From assembly GCA_012728755.1 (NCBI GenBank), contig JAAYEL010000090.1, positions 1-46,688 on the forward strand: a DNA stretch of 46,688 nt, read 5' to 3'. A model generated the notes under the pieces. That model did not search any database and was not told the origin of the DNA. It saw nothing but the letters and a program-made list of their open reading frames with translations. The position numbers and the translations under genes are program-made. This stretch comes from Tissierellia bacterium (lineage in GTDB: Bacteria > Bacillota > Clostridia > Tissierellales > Peptoniphilaceae). Below are positions 35,409 to 46,221 of this stretch, one piece after another. How positions within the stretch are numbered: position 1 is the first letter of the stretch; each line of letters opens with the position of its first letter.

Positions 35409-37220
35409 ATGGATATAAAGAAAAGCAATATTAGAAATTTCTCTATAATAGCTCATATAGACCATGGCAAGTCTACTCTTGCTGATAGATTGATTGAAAA
35501 GACTGGAAGCATCACTCAAAGAGAGATGAAAGATAGGCTTCTTGATTCAATGGAGTTAGAAAAAGAAAGAGGAATTACTATAAAGTTAAAGGCCGTAAAG
35601 ATTTTTTACGATGCAAAAGATGGCCAAAGATATATGTTAAATTTAATAGATACACCAGGACATGTGGATTTTAACTATGAAGTATCAAGATCTCTTGCTG
35701 CATGTGAGGGTGCTCTTCTAATAGTTGATGCCACTCAAGGGGTTGAAGCTCAAACACTTGCAAATACATATCTTGCTTTTGAACAAGATTTAGAGGTTGT
35801 CCCAGTTATTAATAAGATTGATTTACCGTCTGCAAGAATTGATGAAGTAAAAGAAGAGATTGAAGAGATACTAGCCTTTGATACGGATTTGATTCCATTA
35901 ATATCTGCTAAAGAAGGTACGAATATAGAAGATGTACTTGAAGCGGTAGTGACTCAAATACCTGCGCCCGAGGGTGATGATAATGGAAGACTAAGAGCTA
36001 TGATATTTGACTCATATTATGATTCATATAAAGGTGTTGTCATGTATGTAAGAGTTAAAGATGGTCATATAAAGGCAGGTATGGATATTAAGATGATGTC
36101 TAATGGAGCTACTTTTGAAGTAACTGAAGTTGGATATACTATGAGAGGCTCTGTTAAGACTGACGTGCTTGATACTGGAGATGTTGGTTATGTAGTAGCT
36201 TCCATCAAAAACATTAAGGATGCCAGAGTGGGAGATACTATCACTGATAATGACAAGCCTGCCACAGAAGCGCTGCCAGGCTACAAGAAGGTAGTTCCGA
36301 TGGTTTATTCTGGATTATATCCTGCAGAGGGCGAGTCATACAATAATATTAGAGATGCTTTAGAAAAGTTACAGGTAAATGATGCTTCTTTAGTTTTTGA
36401 ACCTGAGACATCCGTAGCTTTAGGATTTGGTTTTAGAACTGGATTTTTGGGATTGCTTCATATGGAGATTATCCAAGAAAGATTAGATAGAGAATTTGAT
36501 TTAGATATTATTGCTACAGCTCCATCAGTAATCTATAAAGTTCATATGAAAAATGGAGAGATTAGAGATTTACAAAATCCAACAGATTTTCCTGATCAAA
36601 CTGAGATCGATAGGATAGAAGAACCTATAGTAGAGGCATCAATTATGACGCCAGAAACATATATAGGATCTATCATGGAATTATGTCAAGAAAGAAGAGG
36701 CGTATTTAAGGATATGTCATATCTTGATAAAAACAGGGTTACTATTAAGTATGATCTACCTTTAAATGAGGTTATTTATGACTTTTTTGATGCGCTTAAG
36801 TCAAAGACAAGAGGATATGCATCTTTTGATTATGAATACAAGGGATATCAAGTATCTGATTTAGTTAAACTAGATATTCTTCTAAATGGAGAGATAGTAG
36901 ATGCGCTATCTATAATCGTTCATAGAGATAAATCTTATGAAAGAGGAAGAAAAATAGCCTCTAAACTTAAAGATGAGATTCCAAGACATCAATTCGTGAT
37001 ACCTGTTCAAGCGGCTATTGGTAGTAAAGTAATAGCTAGAGAAACAGTTCGAGCATTGAGAAAAGATGTATTGGCTAAATGTTATGGTGGAGATATTTCT
37101 AGAAAGAGAAAACTTCTAGAAAAACAAAAAGAAGGAAAGAAGAGAATGAGATCTATTGGTTCTGTACAAGTACCACAAGAAGCATTCCTTGCAGTTCTTA
37201 AATATGACGAAGAAGAGTAA
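35409..37220 (+). CDS. lepA: Elongation factor 4 (LepA)
   Basis: A 603-residue translational GTPase that back-translocates ribosomes. G1 is AHIDHGKS (15-22), G3 is DTPGHVDF (near 82) and G4 is NKID (near 136). The LepA-specific C-terminal domain ends [27 protein letters not shown] at 35400-35404 precedes the ATG. hemW begins before its stop, with a 17-bp overlap. Confidence 0.97.
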   Translation: MDIKKSNIRNFSIIAHIDHGKSTLADRLIEKTGSITQREMKDRLLDSMELEKERGITIKLKAVKIFYDAKDGQRYMLNLIDTPGHVDFNYEVSRSLAACEGALLIVDATQGVEAQTLANTYLAFEQDLEVVPVINKIDLPSARIDEVKEEIEEILAFDTDLIPLISAKEGTNIEDVLEAVVTQIPAPEGDDNGRLRAMIFDSYYDSYKGVVMYVRVKDGHIKAGMDIKMMSNGATFEVTEVGYTMRGSVKTDVLDTGDVGYVVASIKNIKDARVGDTITDNDKPATEALPGYKKVVPMVYSGLYPAEGESYNNIRDALEKLQVNDASLVFEPETSVALGFGFRTGFLGLLHMEIIQERLDREFDLDIIATAPSVIYKVHMKNGEIRDLQNPTDFPDQTEIDRIEEPIVEASIMTPETYIGSIMELCQERRGVFKDMSYLDKNRVTIKYDLPLNEVIYDFFDALKSKTRGYASFDYEYKGYQVSDLVKLDILLNGEIVDALSIIVHRDKSYERGRKIASKLKDEIPRHQFVIPVQAAIGSKVIARETVRALRKDVLAKCYGGDISRKRKLLEKQKEGKKRMRSIGSVQVPQEAFLAVLKYDEEE

Positions 37221-38397
37221 TAAGGATAAGGTTGGGAATTTCCCAACCTTAAATCATAAAAATGATAATAATGAAGCTTATGGACTATATATACATATTC
37301 CTTTTTGTCCATATAAATGTCATTACTGTGATTTTTTGACATTTTCTCATGCTGACAAAAAAATTGATACGTATATGTCTTATCTTTTTAGAGAAGTGAA
37401 GATGTATGAGAATCAAGGTATTAGACTAGATTCAATTTTTATTGGAGGAGGTACTCCTTCATATATTGATTCAAGATATATAGTCGAGTTGATGAAATTA
37501 ATAAGAAAGATATTCATAGTTGATAGCGATTCAGAAATTTCTATTGAGATGAATCCAAATACATTAACTGTTGAAAAGATAAGAGATTATGTTAATGCCG
37601 GTATAAATAGATTTAGTTTAGGTGTGCAAACTTTTGATGATAAGACCCTAAAAATATTGGGGCGAAGTCATACTAAAGATATTGTCATGGAAGATATTAA
37701 GCTTCTTAGGGAAAATGGTGCTAAAAATATTAGTATAGATATGATGCTTGCAAATCCTGGTCAAGATATGAAAATATTAGAAAAGGATCTAGAAAATATT
37801 TTACAGGTAGACATAAATCATATATCGTATTATACTTTAATTCTAGAGGATAGGACATTGTTTAAACATTGGCTTGACAAGGGGACGATTAAGTTGTTTG
37901 ATGATGACCTTGAACGAGATATGTTTCATAGAGTGGTAAAAAAACTTGAAGAAAATGGTTTTAACAGATACGAGATATCGAATTTCGCTAAGACAGGCAT
38001 GGAGTCCAAGCATAACAAAAAATACTGGAAACAAACTCCTTATTTGGCGATTGGTCTTGGTGCGAGTGCTAGCTATGAAGATGTTCGAACTAAGAATTTC
38101 TCAAAGTTTGCAGAGTATTTTGAAGCCATAGATAATGGAAAGCTTCCAATAGAGATTATAGAGAACCTATCTATGGAAGATAGGGAAAAAGAGTTTATAA
38201 TCATGAATATGCGCTTAAAAAATGGATTTTATATTGATGATATAAATAAACGTTTTGGTATTGATTTTTTAGTCAAATACCAAGATATTGTTGAAAAACA
38301 CAAAAGTTATGGAACGGTAGCTATAACCGATGGTAGATTTAGATTTACTGACTATGGTCTGGATGTGACTAATAGTTTTTATATAGATATTATTTGA
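37204..38397 (+). CDS. hemW: Radical SAM haem chaperone HemW
   Basis: A 397-residue radical SAM protein. The cluster motif C35-x3-C39-x2-C42 is followed by D-F, as in HemW; HemN has CxYCxC. The SAM-binding GGGTPSY segment and GLGASAS are also typical. The start is the ATG 37204, 17 bp inside lepA. There is no good ribosome binding site, so translational coupling is likely. Residues 9-17 are encoded by a near-perfect 23-bp inverted repeat. The family was long annotated as coproporphyrinogen oxidase, but HemW lacks the HemN-specific residues and inserts haem into proteins. Confidence 0.92.
   Translation: MTKKSNKDKVGNFPTLNHKNDNNEAYGLYIHIPFCPYKCHYCDFLTFSHADKKIDTYMSYLFREVKMYENQGIRLDSIFIGGGTPSYIDSRYIVELMKLIRKIFIVDSDSEISIEMNPNTLTVEKIRDYVNAGINRFSLGVQTFDDKTLKILGRSHTKDIVMEDIKLLRENGAKNISIDMMLANPGQDMKILEKDLENILQVDINHISYYTLILEDRTLFKHWLDKGTIKLFDDDLERDMFHRVVKKLEENGFNRYEISNFAKTGMESKHNKKYWKQTPYLAIGLGASASYEDVRTKNFSKFAEYFEAIDNGKLPIEIIENLSMEDREKEFIIMNMRLKNGFYIDDINKRFGIDFLVKYQDIVEKHKSYGTVAITDGRFRFTDYGLDVTNSFYIDII
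37228..37250. repeat. Inverted repeat in the lepA/hemW junction
   Basis: AAGGTTGGGAA (37228-37238), one central T, then TTCCCAACCTT (37240-37250). It lies within the hemW coding start, 8 bp after the lepA stop. No T-run follows, so it is not a usual terminator. It may stall the ribosome or attenuate the operon. Confidence 0.65.
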
Positions 38398-38423
38398 TTA
38401 ATCATGATTTATAAGGAGGGAGC

Positions 38424-39848
38424 ATGGTATTTTCTAGTTTATTTTTTGTATATGTTTTTTTGACATTGCAATTATTTTTCTACTATAGAGCCAAGACTAT
38501 AAATCAAAGAAATATAATTATGTTGATATTTTCTTTGGTATTTTATTCGTGGAATGGACCCAAGTATTTAATACTATTGTTAGTGATGGTTTTTATTGGA
38601 TGGTTTGGAGCTATAGAGTTAGAAAAACGTCCGAAGTATCGTAAGCCAATACTCGTGGCAACTATAGCGGGATTTTTATTAATCCTTGGTTACTTTAAGT
38701 ATGCTGGTTTCTTTGCAGAAATATTTAATTTCTTAAGTCCATTTGATGTGACAGTGCCTAGTATAGTGTTGCCAATCGGGATATCATTTTACACATTTCA
38801 GCTATTATCTTATGTTGTTGATGTCTATAGAGGTGATGTTGAAGCACAAAAGAAATTTTCGCTACTATTGTTATATGCAAGCTTATTTCACCAATGTATT
38901 GCTGGGCCTATCGTTAGATATCAAGATGTTGAATATGATATTACTAAAAGAAAGCTTAAAAAGTCAGAATTACTTGAGGGTGTTAAGAGATTTTGTATTG
39001 GTTTGGCGAAAAAAGCAATTATCGCAAATAGCGTTTCAGTTATAGCGGATAAATATTTGATACTTAATGATGTTACTGCATTATCTAGCGTACCTGCTTT
39101 AGGGATATGGTTAGGAGCTTTGGCATTTGCATTTCAGATATATTTTGATTTCTCAGCTTATTCAGATATGGCTATAGGTATGGGCCTTATGACTGGTTTC
39201 CACTATAAAGAAAACTTCAATCATCCATACATAGCAAGATCAATTAGTGAGTTTTGGAGAAGATGGCATATTTCTTTAGGGACATTCTTTAGGGATTATG
39301 TTTATATACCACTTGGTGGAAATAGAGAGGGAAATGTTTATTTTAACTTATTTGTAGTATGGTTTTTAACAGGTATGTGGCATGGAGCTAGTATGAATTA
39401 CATAATCTGGGGACTATATTTCTTGATATTTATAATGTTAGAAAAGAGATTTATTGGAAAAGCATTAGAATCAGCGCCAAAAATCTTAAGCTGGCTATAT
39501 ATGATGGTTATAGTAGTTTTTGGTTGGGTTTTATTCAAGTTCGAAGATTTTGGAATGATGATGACAGCTATAAAAGGAATGTTTGGACTTAATGGTAATG
39601 GATTTATGAATGCTCAAATAAGTATTATGGTTAAAAATAATATCTTCTTATTGATATTTGCAGCCTTTGCATCTACAAATTTTTTGAGAAAAATATATGT
39701 GGCAGTAAGAAGAAAAGCGGAAGATGATGATGTGGCAAGGACTCTAGTGATGGGATATGATTCATTTATGCCTTGGGTGTTATTGTTGTTATCTACACTA
39801 GCACTGATAGGAAATAGTTATAATCCATTCCTATATTTCCAATTTTAG
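38424..39848 (+). CDS. MBOAT-family O-acyltransferase (AlgI/DltB-like)
   Basis: A 474-residue polytopic protein with about eleven membrane segments. Family residues are H282 in EFWRRWHISL and the catalytic H320 in FLTGMWHGASMNY. PIGISFYTFQLLSYVVDVYRG near 110-130 is a family hallmark. Members move acyl groups across the membrane onto polysaccharides or teichoic acids. The absence of dltA/dltC and the presence of a DHHW protein next door fit O-acetylation of a surface polysaccharide better than D-alanylation. AAGGAGGG at 38412-38419 precedes the ATG. Only 9 bp separate it from its partner. Confidence 0.9.
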   Translation: MVFSSLFFVYVFLTLQLFFYYRAKTINQRNIIMLIFSLVFYSWNGPKYLILLLVMVFIGWFGAIELEKRPKYRKPILVATIAGFLLILGYFKYAGFFAEIFNFLSPFDVTVPSIVLPIGISFYTFQLLSYVVDVYRGDVEAQKKFSLLLLYASLFHQCIAGPIVRYQDVEYDITKRKLKKSELLEGVKRFCIGLAKKAIIANSVSVIADKYLILNDVTALSSVPALGIWLGALAFAFQIYFDFSAYSDMAIGMGLMTGFHYKENFNHPYIARSISEFWRRWHISLGTFFRDYVYIPLGGNREGNVYFNLFVVWFLTGMWHGASMNYIIWGLYFLIFIMLEKRFIGKALESAPKILSWLYMMVIVVFGWVLFKFEDFGMMMTAIKGMFGLNGNGFMNAQISIMVKNNIFLLIFAAFASTNFLRKIYVAVRRKAEDDDVARTLVMGYDSFMPWVLLLLSTLALIGNSYNPFLYFQF

Positions 39849-39857
39849 GAGTTTAAC

Positions 39858-41339
39858 ATGAGAAATGAAGATCAAAATCAATTAAATGAACAAATGGATA
39901 GACCGGTTAGGACACCTAGACAGAGAAGAAGAAAACCAGCCCTGATATTGGGTGCAAAATTATTTTTTGGTACTTTAATGGTAGTGTTTTTAATAGGGAT
40001 TTTATTTCCGTTAAGACCGGCTAAATCCGAGTCAGAAAAAAGAGAACTAACAAAATTTCCTTCATTTACTATAGAAGGATTTATGGATGGCGACTTCTTT
40101 AATCAATTATCTCTTTGGTATGCAGATACATTCCCATTTAGAGATGCATTGATTAATTTGAATAACAAATTTAAAGGTCTGTATGGGATTAAGGATACAC
40201 AGCTTGTGACAAATACACAGGTTAAAGCGGATGATATCCCTGATGAAGTGCCTGTAGCACAAAATCCAAAGCCTACTACACCTACTGAAAATCCAGACGA
40301 TCAAACTACAAATCCTAATGGAGAAAATAATACACAAGATCCTGAAGGTACGACTCAAACACCTACTAAACCAAGTGAGCTTGATGTCAAATATGAAGAT
40401 GGGACAATTTACAATAAACCGGAACCAGCCGGAGACGTTTATATTACTGGAGATAGAGCATTTAGCTTATTTTACTTTAGCCAAGAAGGTGCAGACCTTT
40501 ATGCTGAATTAATTGATAAGATTCAAAGATCTGTCCCAAGCACTACAGTTTATGATATATTAGCTCCAACAGCTGTTGGGGTAGGACTTGATGAAAAGAT
40601 TCAGGAAGAAATTGGTTCATCAAATCAAAGAAAAGCTTTTGAGTATATCACTAAGAAAATTCAATCTCTAAATGACAAGGTAGTTATGGTTGATGCTTAT
40701 GATAATATTAAAAAGCACAATGCCGACTATATTTTCTTTAGGACCGATCACCACTGGACGCAAATGGGTGCATACTATGCATATGAAGCGTTTGCGAAAG
40801 CGAAGGGTGTGGAGCCTACTAAATTAGAAAATATGGAGAAAGTGGAGTTTCCTGATTTTATAGGTACTTTATATTCAGCTAGTAATCAAGCCAGTGTATT
40901 AAAGAGCAACCCAGATACCGTAGTAGCATATAGAAGTAAAGCTGTATCTGATATGATATTTGTAGATGAGAATCAAACGGAAGTAAGTTGGCCAATTATC
41001 ATGGATGTATCTGATTGGAATTCAGGTTCTAAATATAATACATTTATAGGTGGAGATAATGGATATTCTGTCATTGACAATCCAAATATCTCAAACAATA
41101 AAAATGTAGTGTTTATAAAAGAATCATATGGTAATGCATTTGCACCATTCCTTGTAGACCATTATGACAAGGTTTATATAATCGATTATAGATATTTCTA
41201 CAAATATGATAAGTTTGGAAATGACCTTCTCAAATTCATAGAAGACCATAATGTTGAAGATGTAGTGCTTCTAAACAATGCTGAAGCGGTTACATTCACT
41301 ACAAGAATTAAACAAATAAATGGAATGTTTACAAGATAA
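39858..41339 (+). CDS. DHHW-family surface protein (AlgX/AlgJ-like)
   Basis: A 493-residue protein. A basic N-terminus and one TM (about 30-52) place the rest outside. A Pro/Thr/Asn-rich low-complexity linker covers about residues 128-172. The globular domain carries TDHHW at 296-300 and TSPxx-like elements of the DHHW (PF14286) family, related to the SGNH-type AlgJ/AlgX acetyltransferases. A later KESYGNAF segment matches the family's conserved Ser. Paired with the MBOAT protein upstream, it probably transfers acetyl groups to a cell-wall polysaccharide. The pair is inserted between hemW and hrcA, which are normally adjacent. A terminator follows. Confidence 0.85.
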   Translation: MRNEDQNQLNEQMDRPVRTPRQRRRKPALILGAKLFFGTLMVVFLIGILFPLRPAKSESEKRELTKFPSFTIEGFMDGDFFNQLSLWYADTFPFRDALINLNNKFKGLYGIKDTQLVTNTQVKADDIPDEVPVAQNPKPTTPTENPDDQTTNPNGENNTQDPEGTTQTPTKPSELDVKYEDGTIYNKPEPAGDVYITGDRAFSLFYFSQEGADLYAELIDKIQRSVPSTTVYDILAPTAVGVGLDEKIQEEIGSSNQRKAFEYITKKIQSLNDKVVMVDAYDNIKKHNADYIFFRTDHHWTQMGAYYAYEAFAKAKGVEPTKLENMEKVEFPDFIGTLYSASNQASVLKSNPDTVVAYRSKAVSDMIFVDENQTEVSWPIIMDVSDWNSGSKYNTFIGGDNGYSVIDNPNISNNKNVVFIKESYGNAFAPFLVDHYDKVYIIDYRYFYKYDKFGNDLLKFIEDHNVEDVVLLNNAEAVTFTTRIKQINGMFTR

Positions 41340-41344
41340 TATTT

Positions 41345-41384
41345 AAGCCTCAGACAATTTTATATTGTTTGAGGCTTTTTTTTT
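41345..41384 (+). terminator. Intrinsic terminator after the DHHW gene
   Basis: AAGCCTCA (41345-41352) and CAAT pair with ATTG and TGAGGCTT (41369-41376), then T8. It separates the lepB-to-DHHW transcript from the heat-shock operon. Confidence 0.9.
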
Positions 41385-41456
41385 GTGAAATGCTTTATAA
41401 CAGAAATCCCATTAATATATGAATTGAAGATGTTAAAAATATTTTACAAAAAAGTG

Positions 41457-41485
41457 TTGACAAAGGTGGGAGATTGTTGTATTAT
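41457..41485 (+). promoter_or_regulatory. hrcA operon promoter
   Basis: TTGACA (41457-41462), a 17-bp spacer and TATTAT (41480-41485). The CIRCE element starts 5 bp downstream, over the transcription start. Confidence 0.9.
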
Positions 41486-41489
41486 ATTG

Positions 41490-41516
41490 TTAGCACTTGA
41501 AGATGATGAGTGCTAA
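41490..41516. promoter_or_regulatory. CIRCE operator
   Basis: TTAGCACTT (41490-41498), nine bases, GAGTGCTAA (41508-41516). One base differs from the consensus inverted repeat (TTAGCACTC-N9-GAGTGCTAA). HrcA binds here to repress the operon. No CIRCE is seen before dnaJ. Confidence 0.95.
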
Positions 41517-41533
41517 CAACGAAAGGAGGCAGC

Positions 41534-42556
41534 ATGGACGATAGAAAATTAAAGATACTTAATTCAATTATTAAGTCATATACTGAGTCAAAGGAACCCG
41601 TTGGTTCAAGGACTTTATCAAAAGATGGTGATATTGGCGTGAGTGCTGCTACCATTAGAAATGAGATGAGTGATCTAGAGGACTTAGGTTATCTTGTAAA
41701 GGTTCATAGTTCTTCTGGAAGGATTCCTTCAAACAGAGGTTATCGTATGTATGTAGATGCCTTGTTATCGGATGAGATTCCTTTTAGGGTAAGTACTAAT
41801 GAATTATTTGATACAAGAAGGCTTGAAAGATCAAATGAACTAGATTCAATCATCTCAAATGCTACAAAAATCCTTTCAGCCATCACGAATTATACGGCTG
41901 TTGCTGTAGTTCCTGAACTTGATGACTTATTTCTTAAATATATAAATGTAGTGATGCTAAGTCCTAGAGATTTAGCTATCATATATATTTATAATTCGAA
42001 GTCAGTAAAGCATGATGTGATTAGACTTAGATCTTCTGTAAATATGGAGATAGTAAATCTGATTAATAGTATATTGAATTCATCGCTTATTGATTTGAAT
42101 CCTAGAGAGATTTTAGAAAAGCTTAAATCGGGGATGTTTAACATTTTACGAAGAGAAAATTCTACATTAGATTTTCTAATCCCATATATAGAGCAAAGAG
42201 TTGAAGAGATGGCTAGAGCAAACATAATCTATGAAGGCTTAGGTAATATTTATAAATATAATGATTTAAGCTTTGCAAAGAATCAAGAACTAATTGATTA
42301 TATTAAAGATGAAGATCCTTTATTGGATATCATAAGCTCGGATAAAGGTAGAGATTTACAGATTTTTATCGGTGAAGAAATTGGTATAGAAGGTTTTGAA
42401 AACTTTACTTTAATAACAATGAGCTTTAGGAATGATAAGGGAATTAGAGGTAAGTTAGGAGTCATAGGTCCAACAGCTATGGAGTATGACAAGGTAATTT
42501 CTGACTTGTTGATAACGACTAGATATGTTACTTCAAGTATAGAAAAGAAAGCGTAG
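41534..42556 (+). CDS. hrcA: Heat-inducible transcription repressor HrcA
   Basis: A 340-residue repressor of heat-shock genes. The N-terminal winged helix (about 1-75) has LNSIIKSYTESKEPVGSRTLSK and VSAATIRNEMSDLEDLGYL; a dimerization domain with the GAF-like core follows. The start is ATG 41534, preceded by AAAGGAGG (41522-41529). An earlier in-frame TTG (41510) lies inside CIRCE. It is autoregulated through the CIRCE site. Confidence 0.96.
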   Translation: MDDRKLKILNSIIKSYTESKEPVGSRTLSKDGDIGVSAATIRNEMSDLEDLGYLVKVHSSSGRIPSNRGYRMYVDALLSDEIPFRVSTNELFDTRRLERSNELDSIISNATKILSAITNYTAVAVVPELDDLFLKYINVVMLSPRDLAIIYIYNSKSVKHDVIRLRSSVNMEIVNLINSILNSSLIDLNPREILEKLKSGMFNILRRENSTLDFLIPYIEQRVEEMARANIIYEGLGNIYKYNDLSFAKNQELIDYIKDEDPLLDIISSDKGRDLQIFIGEEIGIEGFENFTLITMSFRNDKGIRGKLGVIGPTAMEYDKVISDLLITTRYVTSSIEKKA

Positions 42557-42564
42557 GTGGTATG

Positions 42565-43116
42565 ATGGAAAAAAAATATGAAAATGAAGAATTAGAAAAT
42601 GAGACTGTTGATCAGGTAGTTGATGAAGTAAATGAAAACAATGAAGATGTGGTTGAGGCTACATTGGTTGATGAACCAGAGCAAGCTTCACCAGAAAATG
42701 ATGAAAGTACAAAGCTTAGAGATACTATAGCTAGACTACAGGCTGATTTTCAAAATTATAGAAATAGAACGGAAAAAGAAAAATCCGCCATTTATAAGAC
42801 TGCAAATGAATCTTTGATATTAAAGTTATTGCCAGTTATGGATAATTTAGAAAGAGCAATTGCTTCAGAAAAAGAACATGATGCATTTTACGAAGGCGTT
42901 AAATTGATTCATCAAGATATGATGAAGGTTTTAGAGAATGAAGGCTTAACAAAGATAGAAAGTGACGGAGAGCTTTTTGATCCAAATTTACATCATGCCG
43001 TTTTTATGGAAGAAAGCGACAGTGTTGAGTCAGAACATATTATAGAAACATTTCAAGTAGGATATAAGCTTAAAGATAAAATTATTAGACCAGCAATGGT
43101 AAAAGTTGCTAAATAG
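42565..43116 (+). CDS. grpE: Nucleotide exchange factor GrpE
   Basis: A 183-residue cochaperone exchanging nucleotide on DnaK. An acidic unstructured N-terminus (1-50) leads into the long paired helix (about 52-100, [17 protein letters not shown]) and the C-terminal beta wing ending [24 protein letters not shown] 42565 is preferred to 42562 because AGGTGG ends at 42560. Confidence 0.95.
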   Translation: MEKKYENEELENETVDQVVDEVNENNEDVVEATLVDEPEQASPENDESTKLRDTIARLQADFQNYRNRTEKEKSAIYKTANESLILKLLPVMDNLERAIASEKEHDAFYEGVKLIHQDMMKVLENEGLTKIESDGELFDPNLHHAVFMEESDSVESEHIIETFQVGYKLKDKIIRPAMVKVAK

Positions 43117-43130
43117 GGAGGAAGAAAATT

Positions 43131-44960
43131 ATGGGAAAAATTATAGGAATTGACTTAGGTACTACAAACTCAGCTGTATCAGTAATGGAAGGTGGACAAG
43201 CTACTATCATAACTAATGCTGAAGGTAACAGAACTACACCATCTGTGGTTGCATTTACTAAAGATGGCGAAAGATTAATTGGGGAAACTGCAAAAAGACA
43301 AGCTATCATGAATCCTGATAGAACAATTACATCTATTAAGAGAGAGATGGGAACTGATCATAAGGTTACTATAGATGGCAAAGCATACTCTCCAGAAGAA
43401 ATATCAGCGATGATACTTCAAAAATTAAAAGCTGATGCTGAAAGTTACTTAGGTGAGACAGTAACAGAAGCGGTAATCACAGTGCCAGCTTATTTTACAA
43501 ACGAACAAAGACAAGCTACTAAAGATGCTGGTAGGATTGCTGGTTTAGATGTTAAGAGAATTATCAACGAACCAACTGCTGCTGCTTTATCTTATGGTAT
43601 GGAAAAAGAAAACGACAATATCAAGATAATGGTATTTGACCTTGGTGGTGGTACATTTGACGTATCTATCCTTGAAGTTGATGATGGAGTAGTTGATGTT
43701 ATGGCTACAAGAGGTAACAATAGACTTGGTGGGGATGATTTTGATGAAAAGTTAATGAACTACATCGCACAAGAATTTAGAAAAGAAAATGGTATCGATT
43801 TATTAAAAGATCCAACAGCTGCACAAAGACTAAAAGATGCTGCTGAAAAAGCTAAAAAAGAATTATCAACAACAATGTCAACAAATGTAAACTTACCATT
43901 TATCACTGCTGTTAACGGAGTACCAGCTCACTTGAATATAGATATTACTAGATCTAAATTTGAAGAGTTAATATCAGATTTAGTTGAAAAGACAATGGAA
44001 CCTGTTAGGGAAGCTATGAAAGATGCTGGCGTTCAAAACTCAGACATCGATAAAGTACTTTTAGTAGGTGGTTCAACAAGAGTTCCTGCTGTTCAAGAAG
44101 CAGTAAAGAAATTAACTGGTAAAGACCCTCAAAAAGACATCAATCCAGATGAGTCTGTATCATTAGGTGCAGCTATTCAAGGTGGTATCTTATCAGGTGA
44201 AGTTAAAGACTTACTATTATTAGACGTAACTCCATTATCATTAGGACTAGAAACATTAGGTGGAGTAACAACAGTATTAATCGAAAGAAATACAACTATA
44301 CCAACTAAGAAATCTCAAGTATTTACTACAGCTGCTGATGGACAAACTGCTGTTGATATACATGTACTTCAAGGTGAGAGACAAATGGCTGCTGATAACG
44401 TAACATTGGGTAGATTCCAATTATCAGGCATACCAACAGCTCCTAGAGGAGTGCCACAAATCGAAGTAACATTTGATATCGATGCTAATGGTATCGTAAA
44501 TGTATCTGCAAAAGATTTAGGAACTGGTAAAGAACAAAAGATCACAATCACTGCTTCAACTAACTTAACAGAAGAAGAAATTCAAAAGAGAGTAAAAGAT
44601 GCAGAAGCTTTTGCTGATGAAGATAAGAAGAAAAAAGATTTAATCGAAGCTAGAAACCAAGGTGAAACTATCACTTACCAAGTAGAAAAGACTCTTAAAG
44701 ATCTAGGCGACAAAATCAGCGCGGATGAAAAATCAGCTATCGAAGCTAAAAACAACGAATTAAAGAATATTCTACAAAGTGAAAATGTAGAAGAAATTAG
44801 AGCTAAGATAGATGAATTAACTCAAGAGTTAAACAAATTGAGTGAAAAACTATATGCGCAAGCAGGTCCTCAAGCTGGTCCACAAGGAGCAACTAATCCA
44901 GAGGAAGATGTAGTGGAAGCAGATTACGAAGTAATTGATGACGAAGACGAACAAAAATAA
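43131..44960 (+). CDS. dnaK: Chaperone DnaK (Hsp70)
   Basis: A 609-residue Hsp70. The ATPase domain has GIDLGTTNS (4-12) and [14 protein letters not shown]. The linker [13 protein letters not shown] leads to the substrate domain and helical lid, with an acidic tail. It lacks the long loop present in Gram-negative DnaK, as is usual in Firmicutes. GGGAGGA at 43115-43121 precedes the ATG. A terminator follows, before dnaJ. Confidence 0.98.
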   Translation: MGKIIGIDLGTTNSAVSVMEGGQATIITNAEGNRTTPSVVAFTKDGERLIGETAKRQAIMNPDRTITSIKREMGTDHKVTIDGKAYSPEEISAMILQKLKADAESYLGETVTEAVITVPAYFTNEQRQATKDAGRIAGLDVKRIINEPTAAALSYGMEKENDNIKIMVFDLGGGTFDVSILEVDDGVVDVMATRGNNRLGGDDFDEKLMNYIAQEFRKENGIDLLKDPTAAQRLKDAAEKAKKELSTTMSTNVNLPFITAVNGVPAHLNIDITRSKFEELISDLVEKTMEPVREAMKDAGVQNSDIDKVLLVGGSTRVPAVQEAVKKLTGKDPQKDINPDESVSLGAAIQGGILSGEVKDLLLLDVTPLSLGLETLGGVTTVLIERNTTIPTKKSQVFTTAADGQTAVDIHVLQGERQMAADNVTLGRFQLSGIPTAPRGVPQIEVTFDIDANGIVNVSAKDLGTGKEQKITITASTNLTEEEIQKRVKDAEAFADEDKKKKDLIEARNQGETITYQVEKTLKDLGDKISADEKSAIEAKNNELKNILQSENVEEIRAKIDELTQELNKLSEKLYAQAGPQAGPQGATNPEEDVVEADYEVIDDEDEQK

Positions 44961-44990
44961 TCTTAGTCACTAATTAACCAAGAATAATAT

Positions 44991-45030
44991 AAGCCCACTA
45001 AGAATTTAGTGATTCTTAGTGGCTTTTTTA
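44991..45030 (+). terminator. Intrinsic terminator between dnaK and dnaJ
   Basis: GCC(C)ACTAAGAAT (44993-45005) pairs with ATTCTTAGTGGC (45012-45023), then T6. One C is bulged. It uncouples dnaJ from the hrcA operon. Confidence 0.9.
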
Positions 45031-45082
45031 TTGACTTTAAATCTGAACTGAATTAACATTAGTTATTGAAATTATACAAAGG
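45031..45082 (+). promoter_or_regulatory. dnaJ promoter region
   Basis: TTGACT (45031-45036), a 17-bp spacer and TAACAT (45054-45059) form a plausible promoter right after the terminator. AAAGG at 45078-45082 is a weak ribosome binding site for the ATG at 45092. No CIRCE element is visible. Confidence 0.55.
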
Positions 45083-45091
45083 TTGGTGTTT

Positions 45092-46219
45092 ATGAGAGAT
45101 CCATATGAGGTTTTGGGAGTTGATAAATCGGCTACCCAAGATGAACTAAAAAGAGCATATAGAAAGTTAGCTAAAGAATATCATCCAGATCTAAACTCTG
45201 GAGATGAAGAGGCTTCTGAAAAACTTAAAGAAATTAATGAGGCTTTTTCAATTCTATCCGATGAGGAGAAAAGAGCCAGATATGATAGATTTGGAAAAGC
45301 CGCATTTGAACAAGGCGGTAATGGTGGCTTTAGTGGCTATGGTGCAGGCATGGGAGATATTTTCTCAGATCTTTTCGGCGATTTATTTGGAGGTCATAGA
45401 TCTCAACAAAGAAGAGACCCTAATGCAAAACAGCGTGGAGCTGATTTAGAGATGAAGGTGTTAATTTCTTTTAGAGAGGCCGTTTTTGGTGGCGAAAAAG
45501 AGATAAGCTTTAGAAGAAAACAAACTTGTCATACATGTTCAGGCACTGGCGCAAAAGAAGGTACAGGTAAAGAAACCTGTTCTGTTTGCCATGGAAATGG
45601 ACAAGTCCATAGGACTACAAATACTCCATTTGGACAATTTTCATCAGTTGAGACTTGTTCAAATTGTGGAGGAAGTGGTACTGTAATCAAAGAAAAATGT
45701 GATACATGTTCTGGGCATGGTTTTGAAAATCAAAACATGAAGATAAAAATTAAGATACCACAAGGGATTAGCAGTGGCCAAGTTATTACGATCAGAGGAA
45801 AGGGTAATGATGGAGCTAATGATGGTCCATCAGGTGACCTATATATAATAATATATGTAGAAGAACATGAAGTCTTCAAACGTTCAGGTAATGATGTTTA
45901 CTATGAGCTACCTATTAGCATGATAACAGCTGCGCTAGGAAATACAATTGAGATTCCGGTGCTTAACGGTCTAAAAGACTATGAGATTCCAGCTGGAACG
46001 CAAAATGACACAAGATTTAGATTAAAGGGTGAAGGAATCACTGATTCTAGAACAGGAAGAACAGGAGACCTATACTTCGATGTTAAAGTAGTAATCCCTA
46101 AGAAACTTTCAAAAGAAGAAAAGGAAAAACTACAAGAATTTGCAGAAATATCTGGAGAAGATATAAACCCAGTACAAAGCAAAAGCTTTTGGGAAAAGAT
46201 GAAGGAATTTTTTGAATAA
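45092..46219 (+). CDS. dnaJ: Chaperone DnaJ (Hsp40)
   Basis: A 375-residue type I Hsp40. The J domain (1-68) has HPD at 31-33. A Gly/Phe-rich linker precedes the zinc region (about 147-210) with four CxxCxGxG repeats: [24 protein letters not shown] and CDTCSGHG. The C-terminal peptide-binding domains are complete. The start is ATG 45092; an upstream TTG (45083) is less well placed. It has its own promoter. Confidence 0.97.
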   Translation: MRDPYEVLGVDKSATQDELKRAYRKLAKEYHPDLNSGDEEASEKLKEINEAFSILSDEEKRARYDRFGKAAFEQGGNGGFSGYGAGMGDIFSDLFGDLFGGHRSQQRRDPNAKQRGADLEMKVLISFREAVFGGEKEISFRRKQTCHTCSGTGAKEGTGKETCSVCHGNGQVHRTTNTPFGQFSSVETCSNCGGSGTVIKEKCDTCSGHGFENQNMKIKIKIPQGISSGQVITIRGKGNDGANDGPSGDLYIIIYVEEHEVFKRSGNDVYYELPISMITAALGNTIEIPVLNGLKDYEIPAGTQNDTRFRLKGEGITDSRTGRTGDLYFDVKVVIPKKLSKEEKEKLQEFAEISGEDINPVQSKSFWEKMKEFFE

Positions 46220-46221
46220 GA

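Noticed and set aside
38424-39848. DltB of a D-alanylation operon
   Set aside because: No dltA, dltC or dltD is nearby and the partner is a DHHW protein, so a polysaccharide acetylation role fits better.
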